NCBI GenBank assembly: GCA_964036155.1
Contig: OZ038422.1
Location: forward strand, 81,925,201 to 81,989,200
Reading direction: 5' to 3'
From: Diploscapter coronatus
Lineage: Eukaryota > Nematoda > Chromadorea > Rhabditida > Rhabditidae
DNA length: 64,000 bases
The translations under genes and the position numbers were made by a program. Position 1 is the stretch's first letter. Every line of letters begins with the position of its first letter. The notes beneath the pieces were generated by a model, which saw nothing but the letters and a program-made list of their open reading frames with translations, was not told where the DNA came from and did no database searches. Below are positions 13,866 through 23,891 of the stretch, piece after piece.

Positions 13866-14839
13866 AACGTATCCCTTTTTATTGATTTGGATATCGAAAT
13901 TCACTTACATTTTTAATTCGGAAAAGTTATGCAAAAACTTTTCCCTATGTTTTGCGAATTTTATGAATTTCGATATCCTATAGAGATGGTGAATTTGGGC
14001 ATTTCTCTCGTGAATTCGTAGCTCAGAGCTTGTTTCGTATTCGGTGACTTTCTTTTCCAAAATGACGAGTGTTTTTCTTCAGAGTTCAGTTCACAAATTA
14101 GGGCTTTATTTGCAGGCAAACTTTGAAAATTGATGATTGTAAGCATTGCTTTATTAGATGCTATTTGAAAAGCAGGGTTATTTTTTCAAATATGATAGTT
14201 TTAAAATTCAAATTTAACCCTGATGATTTCGTGCCTGACTAGTCGAAGAGTTAGTGTGGATCTCTTATTTGATGGATTTTTGGTTATCGTATTTTTAAAG
14301 ATAGATTTTTAAATGGGTTGTAATTTTCTCCCTGCCTTACTATGTTATTCTAAAAATCGAATATGATTAGTGGGGCGTGTGATTTTATCAGGAAAAAGTA
14401 TCGGCGTAGCGGTATTTTGGAAGATTTGAATTTTTCAGTAATATTTCATTTTCATTTACGCATTCAACATACCCTTGCCATTACCTTCATAATAATTAGC
14501 CTTTCCATTCATGGATAGTTGCCTTTTGTTTGCGCTGCAGTTGTCAAATTTATCGAAGTCACTTTTATCGATTTGCTCTATCCTGTTCCCTCCATCTGTG
14601 ATAATTCCTTATTTATTACTCATCATTCAAAATTGCGTCATCGATTTTCTGCGAAAAAACGAGTCGATTCAATTGAAAACGGATTATATTTATGTGGCAA
14701 TATCGAAAATTGTATAAAATAAATTATAATTTTAAAGAATTTTATAAACCTTATAATTATTATTTGGGTTAAGAGACCAATTATTTTACCTGGTGATTCA
14801 TTAAAAATAAGTAAAAATGAGCAAAACCATTCAGAAGAA
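13866..14839. other. Intergenic region between VPS13 and the PET117-like gene
   Basis: About 970 bp, AT-rich, with no ORF I would believe. It should hold the VPS13 3' UTR and the upstream region of the PET117-like gene. The one clear structure is the inverted repeat at 13889-13978, listed separately. Confidence 0.6.
13889..13978. repeat. Nested inverted repeat just after the VPS13 stop codon
   Basis: GGATATCGAAATTCA at 13889-13903 pairs perfectly with its complement at 13964-13978. A second hairpin (GGAAAAGTT...AACTTTTCC) is nested inside, near 13920-13944. The structure begins 24 bp after the VPS13 stop, so it is probably transcribed in the 3' UTR. It may be a small foldback element or an RNA hairpin. 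Confidence 0.65.
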
Positions 14840-15491
14840 ATGGATTTGAATTCCCAAGTGATCAAGCCGAAGAAATACTACGGAAAGACGGTCTTCATCG
14901 CGTCCGCCTGCATGACCGCTGCAATGATAAGTGGGTCATTTCTGAACGTAAAAACTATCCTAATTTACAATAAAAATCAAAACTTTCTGTCTATCTTCTA
15001 AGAAATAAGTTTGGGTATTTATCCAGGTCTGAGTATTTCTGTTCCATTAAAATGAATGAAGATCAACCTCGCCTTTTTTCAGCGGCAGTTCTGTACGACG
15101 AGCATCGCATAAAGGAGAGGCGTGGGCAGGCAGTCAAACATCGACTTCTCACTCTTCAACAACAGGTTGATAAAATCGAAATAAGAATATGCACATTCCA
15201 TTCATTCATTCATTTTTCATAATTTTCATCATTTTATTCATTGCTTTTTTAAATAATAATCAGCAATTTTACTTCGTCACCAATAGGTTTTTGTTTCAAA
15301 TTAAATTAAACATCCCAAAACTTTTGAATAATTTGTGAAACTATGAAGGATGGAACATGAGTTGTGCATGACTTCTTAACTAAAATTCACAATATTTTGA
15401 TGATAAAAATTAGGCGAATATGGACGAATACAAACAGCAGCAAGATGCCTACGAACAGTACAAAGCCAAACACACTGAACAATCGAAATAA
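14840..15491 (+). CDS. PET117-like cytochrome c oxidase assembly factor
   Basis: Three exons (14840-14930, 15083-15165, 15414-15491) join in frame to give 83 residues, close to the usual 70-85 of PET117. PET117 is a small inner-mitochondrial-membrane protein that helps couple haem a synthesis to COX1 assembly. The layout matches: a basic N-terminus (KPKKYYGKT), one hydrophobic segment (VFIASACMTAAMITAVLY), then a charged Gln-rich helix (DEHRIKERRG...HRLLTLQQQANMDEYKQQQ). The start is the first ATG in frame before the membrane segment. AATAAA lies at 15576-15581. The family call comes from size, layout and scattered matches, so a different small mitochondrial protein is possible. The last exon has a duplicate at 33559-33636. 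Confidence 0.62.
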
Positions 15492-15719
15492 TTCATCTTC
15501 AAATTTTAGAGTAGAAATTCAGATCGATAGTCTTTCTTGTTTTGTTTTTGTTTTCGATATTTCTCATATCGGATGAATAAATTATTATGTAAATAAAAAA
15601 ATTACAGAATTTTATCAAAATCAAAGAAAAAATAAACAATAGAAATTTTGACAAAATTTCGTCCAACGAAACATACTGTATCGATTTTTTATTTTACTCA
15701 AAGATTGAGTAATTTTTTC

Positions 15720-16083
15720 ATCGTTATTGAAGCATCAGAATAACGAGTATGCGATTTTCACACAGACTGACCGCAATCTAGTTGTGAACGGTTAGAACGA
15801 TATGCCAACCTGTTTTGGATGTATATCTTATAGCATTGGGTAAAGATTACACTGACTTTTATCGGCAAGTGGTTTCGGTTTGCGAGACAATAGACTTATG
15901 ATAACCGTTCTCGTCAAGAAGTTAAGAAGCAGACACATCAAATATAATATCGATTCTATTCTGACGGAGGTCTCATTTCCTTTTTTCATTCTTTACGACA
16001 AATTGCCGCTACAAAAGGCACGAACTTTGCCGCGGAACACTCGCAAAGGGTTAATTCTCTTGGTCAGGGAGGAACGAATAGGA
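15720..16083 (+). promoter_or_regulatory. Conserved grl upstream module, copy 1
   Basis: About 360 bp directly before grl1 recurs before grl2 (21640), grl3 (31440) and grl4 (33850). Shared blocks include GACTGACCGCAATCTA, GCATTGGGTAAA, a CAAGTGGTTT.GG block, ATCAAATATAATATCG (TATA-like) and CGCAAAGGGTTAATTC just before the ATG. It is probably promoter plus 5' UTR. Confidence 0.55.
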
Positions 16084-16923
16084 ATGCGTTTCATTACCTA
16101 TTTATTCGCTATTTCCGTCGGATTAGCTTCGGCTCAATTTAGTACGTTTATTTTGTATTTCATAACTTGTTTTTTCGAATTTTTTGTTGTAAGAATGCCG
16201 TATGTTTTCTGAAGAAATGTTACCTTCATTTCTGCATTATCATTTAGTTGGACAACTTCTGTCATGTCTACAATTGTCCAATTATTTGATAGTTTTCCAT
16301 TTCAACTTGGAATGAATGATAAATTCCAGATCTCCTGGATTCGGGCAGTTGCGGCAACAGCAATCGGCAATCGACTCTGCTTTCTGCCAAGGACTCGGTC
16401 TGCTGCGATGGTCTAATCAAGACTCTCGCAGAAACAGCCCTTTCCACTACTGGGTTCATTCCTGGTCAATCGCAGTTTGTCGACATTGCGGGAAAAACCG
16501 TTAAGGTAAATCTCATAATTACAAAAAGAGTCCCCTTTAAAATTTCGAGTTTAGGCAGTCCAAACTTTCATTCAAAGTCACTTCGGCACAGCCTACGAAG
16601 TCATCATTGCAAAAAGCCAATTCGTCCTGAAGACCCACTACAAAGGGTCGAAACTTTGCAAATTCGAAGCCAATGGATGGTATATCGCTATTTACGAAAC
16701 ACCAGGAAACGTAAGGAAACATACTCGGAATTGTTTTAACTCGGAGCATTTGCAGTACGACATCAACGACTCGACTAAAGAATCGTACTTCGATAGCTTC
16801 TCCAGCAAGGACCCACTCGGCGTGAAGGGGCTCTCTTTGAGCTCCCTGTCCTCAGCTTCGAGCTCTCTGTCCTCATCTTCCTCTTCGTTCTCTAGCAGCG
16901 TCGGTGGACTCTTGGGAAAATAA
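16084..16923 (+). CDS. Secreted Ground-like domain protein, copy 1 (grl1)
   Basis: Four exons (16084-16141, 16330-16505, 16555-16710, 16756-16923) give 185 residues. Residues 1-18 form a signal peptide ending GLASA before Q19. The Ground-like domain (about 40-130) shows the VCCD motif (C44, C45), the FGTAYEVIIAKSQF strand, the LCKFEANGWY block (C113) and IYETP. Another cysteine lies at C27, so two disulfides are possible. The tail (about 150-180) is Ser-rich. Ground-like proteins belong to the nematode hedgehog-related group and are secreted, often to cuticle or extracellular matrix; the exact role here is unknown. AATAAA lies at 16957-16962. grl1 opens unit I of the duplicated cluster. Confidence 0.88.
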
Positions 16924-17605
16924 CTATGTTTTTCACTTATTATCAGTTTTCTGTACAATAAATGTTTATGGTTTAAAAGACGCCAAATTATATCGTTTCA
17001 ACGTGCACGGAGGTTCTGATAACGACTCGTAAATCTAGCAATTCGTAGCTATGCTGAATTATACAATTGAGCAACTTCAAAAATTAAATTAAAAGGGGTC
17101 ATTTAGATTTGTATGTAACGAAGAAGTAATAAAGAAAGGAACAAAGTAACACAATTCACTATGTTTTTTCTTTGATGATTCAGCTCTCATTGGGCCATCG
17201 ATACTATCGCTTCATTTTTGGAGAAAAGAGAAGAGGAGCGGAGATAGCTTGGCCTTCACAGCCTTTCCATACCCTTTTCTTATTGATTGCATCCCCATTG
17301 CACTTCCAATTCTTTTCTTCTCAGTTGTTGTGTCAGTTCTTTTTAGTCACTTTTGCTGGACAACAATCACATCGAGGTGGATATTTTTATTAATAAAAAT
17401 TCCAGCTGTTTAGAAAACTCAATCAGAATATATTAACATTTCCTTGATATTCTGAATTGTTCATTCCATTCAATTTACTACAATTTGGCAATGATTATCG
17501 TTCGATTTCCATACTATTGGAATGATCTATTTTTGACGCCTACATCGGCGTGAAAATTATTCTATGTTTATGCATTCTTTTGCTGCAAATAGTAGAAGAT
17601 TTTAG
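16924..17605. other. Intergenic region between grl1 and A1
   Basis: The first part is the grl1 3' UTR and flank. Its distal piece (about 17023-17095) recurs after grl2 and grl4, and as a relic near 27770. From about 17322 to the ATG of A1 the sequence is almost identical to 23602-23891 before A2, so it is the A upstream and 5' UTR region. Confidence 0.6.
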
Positions 17606-18880
17606 ATGGATTCTGACAACAATGATCCATTATTGGGATTCATTCCTGCTGGTGAAAAACGCGCCGCTATAATTAATGGAGATGATTCTGGCATTCCTGA
17701 AATCCCGACTGTTTCCCAATTTTCACGTCAAATGGTTAAGGTATTTTTACATTTTTATGCATACCATATCGAGTATTCTTACATTTAGGCGAATAAACGC
17801 GGCTTGGAGAGATACCTAACCATGAATCCATCCCAGCGAGATGCGCAATATACCAAATTTCTTATGCAGTCGGTGATTGACTCGCTGCCAGTTCTTGAGG
17901 ATAAGAAGATCATCCGTCAGGGTCTCAATGTTAGTATAAACATTTTTTAAAAAATCATTAGATGAAGTAATCATTTTGAACACTTTTTGCATATTGCCAT
18001 TACCATTTGTTTATTTATTATATATAAATCATAAATGAATAAGAACGAGAATAATTTTCAAGAGATATATGCTAATTCGTAAACTGTTAAAATGCTCGTT
18101 TGATTTAGGTCGAAGAATTGGCACGAATCATTGAAAATGGAGCCCGTGTTTCTGATGGAGCAAATTCGAACAACTCTGGTCGACGTCTACTTCAGGTTGA
18201 ATGGATCCTGCAGGATATTAATAGATGGATCGATCGAGACTACCCCATAACAACTGTAAGTCCATTGTACTCTTATAAAATCGATAGATTTGAGATTTTT
18301 AAAGTTTCATGAAATTATCGTCTTCATACAACGAAAATTATTGAAATATTTCCGCAAAGATGAAGACACGGGTCATTACTTCTGACCTTTATTCACTACC
18401 ACTTTTATCAATTTAACAAATAAGTCATTTCGAATGAAAATTAAAAAAATGCATTATTAAGCAACTCATTTTGTATATTTCCAGGGGAAACAAACGATAC
18501 AAAATTGAAATTTTTAGATACAGCGTATTATTCCGCCGACTGCTGGCTACACTCTACTAAAGAAGAACGAAGAAAATGGCGATGATTCGGAATCGGACGA
18601 ACGAGTGGCCTTCCTGGCTCCAGATGGCATCGACTCATCGTCGTCTGATTATCCATTAATCCACACCTCATCGCGTACACGCGACAGATCCGATGGTGGA
18701 GAAGACGGCACTTCACTCTCAGACAGAGCAGACGAGTCGCACGATCCCTCATCTGCAAATTATAGCCGCAAATGTGCAGCTTGCCTATGTTTAGGCATTC
18801 CAACAATCTTAGCTTCGTCCTATCTTATTATTGACTATTACATGTCACAAATTCGTCACAATGAATACACTCCATTCTGA
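17606..18880 (+). CDS. Family A membrane protein, copy 1 (unknown function)
   Basis: Four exons (17606-17740, 17789-17929, 18109-18255, 18518-18880) join in frame for 261 residues. I do not recognise it. Residues 1-45 are polar. Residues 46-141 form the shared core, with LERYLTMNPSQRDAQY, then VEELARIIENGAR and WILQDINRWIDRDYP. An acidic, Ser-rich linker (about 142-225) follows. The end is a Cys cluster (KCAACLCLG) running into one transmembrane helix (about 230-247) and the short tail MSQIRHNEYTPF. There is no signal peptide, so tail anchoring with a cytosolic core is likely. The ATG follows ...TTTTAG directly, which could be a spliced-leader acceptor. AATAAA lies at 19038-19043. The core matches families B and C in exon structure. 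Confidence 0.8.
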
Positions 18881-19386
18881 ACAAACCTCGCGCTGTTCAC
18901 TTATTCCGATTAGGACCAGTTGTTTTTTTAGTATTAATGCAAATTTCTAATAGATGTACAATTGAATATATCCCGGTTGCTTTTTAGCGTTGATCTAAAG
19001 TTTTAAACATATCTCGTATTTATTTAATCGTTTCTATAATAAACATTCTAAAATGTTGTCATAATATTTATATTTCAAGTGCAGTTTTATTTGGGAAGAA
19101 TAATATCATAAAACAGAACAGTGATATTTCGTAATCTTATTTGAATATCCTCTTCACCTTTTCTGTATTTTGACTTTTTCTTAAAATCGATCGACAGTTC
19201 AAATGCTCAGTTGGGACGAAGAGGAGATACCTTGGGCCATAAATCTTCCATTTTTCTCGCATTATTCTTACTCTACCATTTTGATGAAACTATCGATTTT
19301 TTCATCAAGACGCTTTATCTATCAAATTGATCTCTTTTCTCTTCAAACTTCTTAACTCTATTTATCGAAATCAATTATATTTTAGG
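18881..19386. other. Intergenic region between A1 and C1
   Basis: Contains the A1 3' UTR and the upstream region of C1. It is closely matched by 25170-25683 between A2 and C2, with a few small indels. There is no independent coding signal. Confidence 0.6.
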
Positions 19387-19598
19387 ATGCATGCCTCACG
19401 CATCATCTGGCTTTTGGGATTGACTTGTCTTTGTGCAGGTAATTGAGACATGGGTATAGCGAATCAAACAGAATGAATTTTATAGGCCAGCCAGGTGACT
19501 CTCTGCCTCCTGAATCACCTGAAGCGAACATTGAATCCAGAAATGAAGGTGCTCAATTCAATATCGAAATTAAGCCACTCCTAGTTCCTAGTATCTAA
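19387..19598 (+). pseudogene. Family C copy 1, truncated
   Basis: Two exons (19387-19438, 19486-19598) read in frame to a stop after 54 residues. The start (MHASRIIWLLGLTCLCA, a signal peptide) and the next residues (GQPGDSLPPESPEANIESRN) match the intact C2 copy at 25684. Just after EIKP the similarity stops, and the sequence becomes the region found before family B (TTTGATTAGGAATTTATG, also at 29177). The core exons and membrane helix of C are missing. The likely cause is a deletion that removed the 3' part of C1 and the DNA beyond it. A short secreted peptide could still be made. Confidence 0.75.
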
Positions 19599-19651
19599 AA
19601 TTTGATTAGGAATTTATGTTAAATTGTCTGCAAATTCAAAGAGTTTCAGTG

Positions 19652-20499
19652 ATGGCAGTTGCCTTGAACCGCAACAATCGTCCGTTACTTGGACTGGTCG
19701 ATGACTGTGAGCGAGAACGTCGCAAGCGAACTCGCGATCGAGTTCTGGTAATTATTTTTGCAACGATAAAATCTACCTAATTTTATTTGATAATTTGCAA
19801 AAGGATAAATTTATTATTTAGGAAATTCGAGATCAGCTAAATGAGCTCTTCAATGTTCCGGAAAACGCGCGCGACCTTCAATGGTCGACGAACACAATGG
19901 ATCTTCTTCTCGAATATGTTCCGATACTTCAAATGTTCCAAGTGGGAGGAATCCCATTAAGAGTAAATTTAGCTCAGGAATAAAACCTAAATAAGCTAAT
20001 TTTCTAGAATATGCCTCTACACGTCATGCGCCGCATCCTCGACGATGGGGCTGACGGCATGATTCACGGGAACAATGCAATCTTCCCATTGCCGGACATT
20101 GTGGACTTGATCATAGAGAACATCAATCTTTGGCTCGCCGCAAATCCGATTATTGTGAGTTAATTCAATTGTAAAGCAGATTTATTTTGATAACTTAAGG
20201 AGGGTCCTGTCAATGATCAGCTGCAGAACGCTGAAGGAGGTGAAGATGGAGAGGAAATACCCGGAATTCTCGGCGACGAGAGAGCCACCGCTGTCCCAAT
20301 GAATCCTCCTCCAAATGCTGTGGCCGTGGACATTCCCGTTGAGGCACCGCCCGTGCATCATTTAACCTTGGACATTGACGGTGAAGCACAGTCCGTGCGC
20401 CAATCTGAGTGGTGCAGTCAGCCAGAGATGATCATTCGTCTCTTGGCCACCGTCTTTGTCGTTCTTCTTGTGGCAGCATCGGTCCTTTGGCTCTTCTGA
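19652..20499 (+). CDS. Family B tail-anchored membrane protein, copy 1 (unknown function)
   Basis: Four exons (19652-19747, 19822-19962, 20008-20154, 20200-20499) join in frame for 227 residues. I do not recognise it. Residues 1-32 are basic (CERERRKRTRDRVL). The core is residues 33-128 (LNELFNVPENARDLQW; VPILQMFQVGGIPLR; MRRILDDGADG; IIENINLWLAANP). An acidic and proline-rich linker leads to a C-terminal helix (IIRLLATVFVVLLVAASV) that ends at the last residue, typical of a tail anchor. TTTCAG lies just before the ATG and could be a 5' UTR or spliced-leader acceptor. The core exons have the same lengths and phases as those of family A. Confidence 0.8.
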
Positions 20500-20509
20500 A
20501 ATAATCCTC

Positions 20510-20790
20510 ACCGCTGAACTGATGCTGTGTCCAGTCCAGGGATGTTTGCGGCGCAGTGCGTGAAATTTCTCTGACCTTGCGGTGCAGTGCACCATTTTTC
20601 AAAATGGTCTGCAATACGGCGTGCCATTTTACTGCATTTCCGACATCCCTGTGCACGAACCACGTCTCTACTTCTCCCTCTTCTTCGTTATCTCTTCTGT
20701 CTCTACAGGGGCGTGCTATTTTTTGAGGATTGAGCCCTATGAGAAGAGAGTTGCAAAAGGTGCAATATCTACCTCGTCACATTCCATAAT
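20510..20790. repeat. Highly conserved 3' block after B1 (pair of 29955-30235)
   Basis: Over about 230 bp this differs from the block after B2 at only a handful of positions, fewer per base than the B coding exons. It includes a perfect short hairpin (CCATTTTTCAAAATGG) and repeated GCAGTGC words. It could be a structured 3' UTR, a non-coding RNA, a repeat family member or a gene-conversion tract. Open frames exist on both strands, but none shows codon-like conservation. Confidence 0.6.
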
Positions 20791-21154
20791 ACAACGCCTC
20801 GCTTTTATTAAGGAGACTGTTCGGATCTTCTGTTTTTTTAAATTCTGAATCCGGAATTGACTTTTGCCAAGACACGAATTCGGAGTCGGATAAAATTTCC
20901 CAGATCTGAGTCAGAATTGAAATTCCGAACATCTCTGATTTTGCTTTACGGTTTCAGCTATTTTAACTGCACTTTGCTCTTGTTACCTAGCTTCGTTTAT
21001 TTAGAAAATATTCTCAAATTTGCATTTATAGTTCTAAATCTATCCTTTCAGTCATTAAGAGAACCCAGTTCGAAATTTTAAGCCCAATGAGTTTTGAAAT
21101 AGTCCAAGTTATATTTAAAAAATCCAAATTGTAGCTTGATAGTGTCTTATTTTG

Positions 21155-21280
21155 ACCAGAGATGTACGAAGTTTGAGAAGTTTAACTAGAACTCTGGAAT
21201 TCTCAGGATTTAACTCAAACCGCTCCAAACATTTAAGCAAGTTAAATTCGAGTTTCGAGTTAAGTTCGTACATCCCTGAT
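21155..21280. repeat. Imperfect inverted repeat, MITE-like
   Basis: ACCAGAGATGTACGAAGTTT at 21155 faces its near-complement (around TTCGTACATCCCTGAT) ending at 21280. The arms are about 24 bp with several mismatches. No clear target duplication is seen. Confidence 0.5.
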
Positions 21281-21639
21281 CTTGAGCATATTCTGTGATT
21301 TCTCATGTTGATGTTCTAAATTTCTTGTCAACTTTAATTTTAATGATTGTGCATTTGTCTTGATGAATTCGATAAAATTTAGTCGCCTGGTCCTTATCAT
21401 ACGAAGCGGTTAGCAGTTTTTTGTATATAAGTTTGAGTGTAATAAAATAAATTATTTAATTTGATTATCGATAACATATGACACTGAAAGACTATTCCCA
21501 CTGCTTGCTATCTTTCATTCGATGATTTAGTATTGGTAAAAATGCGAGCCCTTGTTAAAAATCGAGAATATTTTCATAGGTAGTCTACCGAAAGTCCCTC
21601 ACTTTTGAAAATTCGAAATTTTCTAGTCCGTTAGATTCG

Positions 21640-21993
21640 ATAATTAGCGGGGCAGTCTTGTATACGGCTTTCATACAGACCGCGATTTAGTTGTGAATGA
21701 TTACAACTATATGCCAGCCTACTTTGGCTGCATCTTACAGCATTAGGTAAAGACTATGCTGACGTTCACCAGCAAGTGGTTTTGGTTTACGAGACAATGG
21801 ACACGATAACCGTTCTCGTCAAGAAGTTAAAAAAACAAACGCATGTTGAATATAATATCGATTCTATTCTGAAAGAGGCCTAATTTCCTTGTTCTTCATT
21901 TTTCACGATAAATTGCTGCTACAAAAGGAACGAAGTTTGCCGCAGAACACTCGCAAAGGGTTAATTCTGTTGGTCAGGGAGGAACGAATAGGA
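21640..21993 (+). promoter_or_regulatory. Conserved grl upstream module, copy 2
   Basis: Matches the module before grl1 block by block, including the GCATTAGGTAAA, ATATAATATCGATTC and CGCAAAGGGTTAATTC words, and ends at the grl2 ATG. Confidence 0.55.
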
Positions 21994-22813
21994 ATGCGTT
22001 TCATTACCTATTTATTCGCTATTTCCGTCGGATTAGCCACGGCTCAATTTAGTACGTTTATTTTGTATTCATAACTTGTTTTTTTTTCGAATTTCTTTAT
22101 GTTGTAAGAGTGCCGTGTTTTCTGAAGAAATGTTACCTTCATTTCTGCATTATCGTTTAGTTGGATAACTTGTCATGTCTACAATTGTCTAATTATTTGA
22201 TAGTTTTCCATTTCAAATTTGAATGAGTGATCAATTCCAGATCCCCTGGATTCTGGCAGTTACCACAACAGCAATCGGCAGTCGACTCTGCTTTCTGCCA
22301 AGGACTCGGTCTGCTGCGATGACCAAATCAAGAATCTCACGGAAACAGCCCTTTCTACTACTGGATTCATTCCTGGTCAATCGCAATTTGTTGACATTGC
22401 GGGAAAAGCCGTTAAGGTAAATCATGATTGTAAAAATCTCGTTTAAAATTGCAAGTTTAGATAGTTCAAAATTTCATACAAAGCCACTTCGGCACAACCT
22501 TCGAAGTCATCATTGCAAAAAAACAACTCACCATGAAGACCTACTACAAAGGACCGAATCTCTGCAAATTCGAATCCAATGGATTGCATTTCGCCATTTA
22601 TGAAACGCCAGGAAAGGTAAGGAAAACATACTCTGAATTGTGTGTGTTAACTAAGAATGTTTGCAGTACAACATCAATGACTCGGCTCAAGAGTCGTACT
22701 TCGATGATTTCTCCAGCAAGGATCCACTCGGTTTGAAGGGAGTCTCTTTGACCTCCCTGTCCTCATCTTCTTCTTCATTCTCTAACAGCGTTGGTAGACT
22801 CTCGGGAACATAA
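21994..22813 (+). CDS. Secreted Ground-like domain protein, copy 2 (grl2), one Cys lost
   Basis: Four exons (21994-22051, 22241-22416, 22461-22616, 22667-22813) give 178 residues in frame. The signal peptide, VCCD motif, FGTTFEVIIAK strand, LCKFESNG and IYETPG are all present, so the Ground-like fold should be intact. It differs from the other copies at the first cysteine of the mature protein: GSCGNSN in grl1 reads GSYHNSN here (residue 27 is Tyr). That leaves an unpaired cysteine if the family forms two disulfides. The Ser-rich tail is seven codons shorter than in grl1. AATAAA lies at 22847-22852. This gene opens unit II. Confidence 0.86.
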
Positions 22814-23891
22814 CTATGTTTTTCACTTATTATCCGTTGTCTGTACAATAAACGTTATTTATGGCTTAAAAGATGTCGAATTATATCGTTTCAGCGTACA
22901 TGGAGATTTTAACAACGATTCGTAGATCCTCCAGCAAACCGTAGCTATGCTGAGCCATTAATACCATTCTCGAATTATAGGAAAATAAAAAAAAAATCAT
23001 CAGGAAGCGTCAAACCCTGCCCCAATACACCTATATCAATCGACCAATCTCGACAACCTGAGTACGAATATGCTAAATTTTTCGGAAAACAGCGCTTTTT
23101 ACCAAAGTTACGACATGAAAAGATCAAAATGGGGTGAAACTACGGCATTTTCTATCAGTACGCCTGTTAGCGTCGATCCTACAACAAATGTGTGTGCATC
23201 ATCTGTTAGACTGATCACCAAGCTTCATGCTGTATAAGCACGGTGCTGTGAGACAGTGCAAAATAGTCCGGCGGCCAAAACTCCTCCTTCAGTTTTTTTT
23301 TGTGTTTCTTCTGCCTGCGTTATCTCTCACTCTCGCCTTCCACGCAAAGGAAAAACTCTAGACCGGACAGCGCACAACACTGATAAGGCGCTGCATAAAA
23401 GTGAATTTAAAACCTTTTTTATTTCCAAGGTCATTTTGCAGATTTTTTTACAAAAAATGTTCCCTGTACCGCTATTCTACAAGTCTTCAAACAATTTTTA
23501 TCATATATTTCCTGTCCCATCAATCCATCGTTTTCATTCTGAGAAACAGCCGGGAGGTTGATGCTATCTCTTCCCCTCCCTTCTTATCGATTCCATTTTC
23601 CCCTTCTCAGTTGTTGTGTCAGTTCTTTTTAGTCACTTTTGCTGGACAACAATCACATCGAGGTGGATATTTTTATTAATAAAAATTCCGGCTGTTTAGA
23701 AAACTCAATCAGAATATATTAACATTTCCTTGATATTCTGAATTGTTCATTCCATTCAATTTACTACAATTTGGCAATGATTATCGTTCGATTTCCATAC
23801 TATTGGAATGATCTATTTTTGACGCCTACATCGGCGTGAAAATTATTCTATGTTTATGCATTCTTTTGCTGCAAATAGTATAATACTTTAG
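22814..23891. other. Intergenic region between grl2 and A2
   Basis: About 1.1 kb: grl2 3' UTR, then about 500 bp (around 23000-23500) with no counterpart between grl1 and A1, then the A upstream region shared with A1. The unmatched part holds no convincing ORF and is probably an insertion in unit II or a loss in unit I. Confidence 0.5.

Larger units (their letters stand above)
20500..21639. other. B1 3' flank
   Basis: The first 300 bp is a block almost identical to the B2 3' flank (see 20510-20790). Weaker similarity to the B2 side continues to about 21060. Beyond that, I see only the inverted repeat at 21155-21280. Confidence 0.6.
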
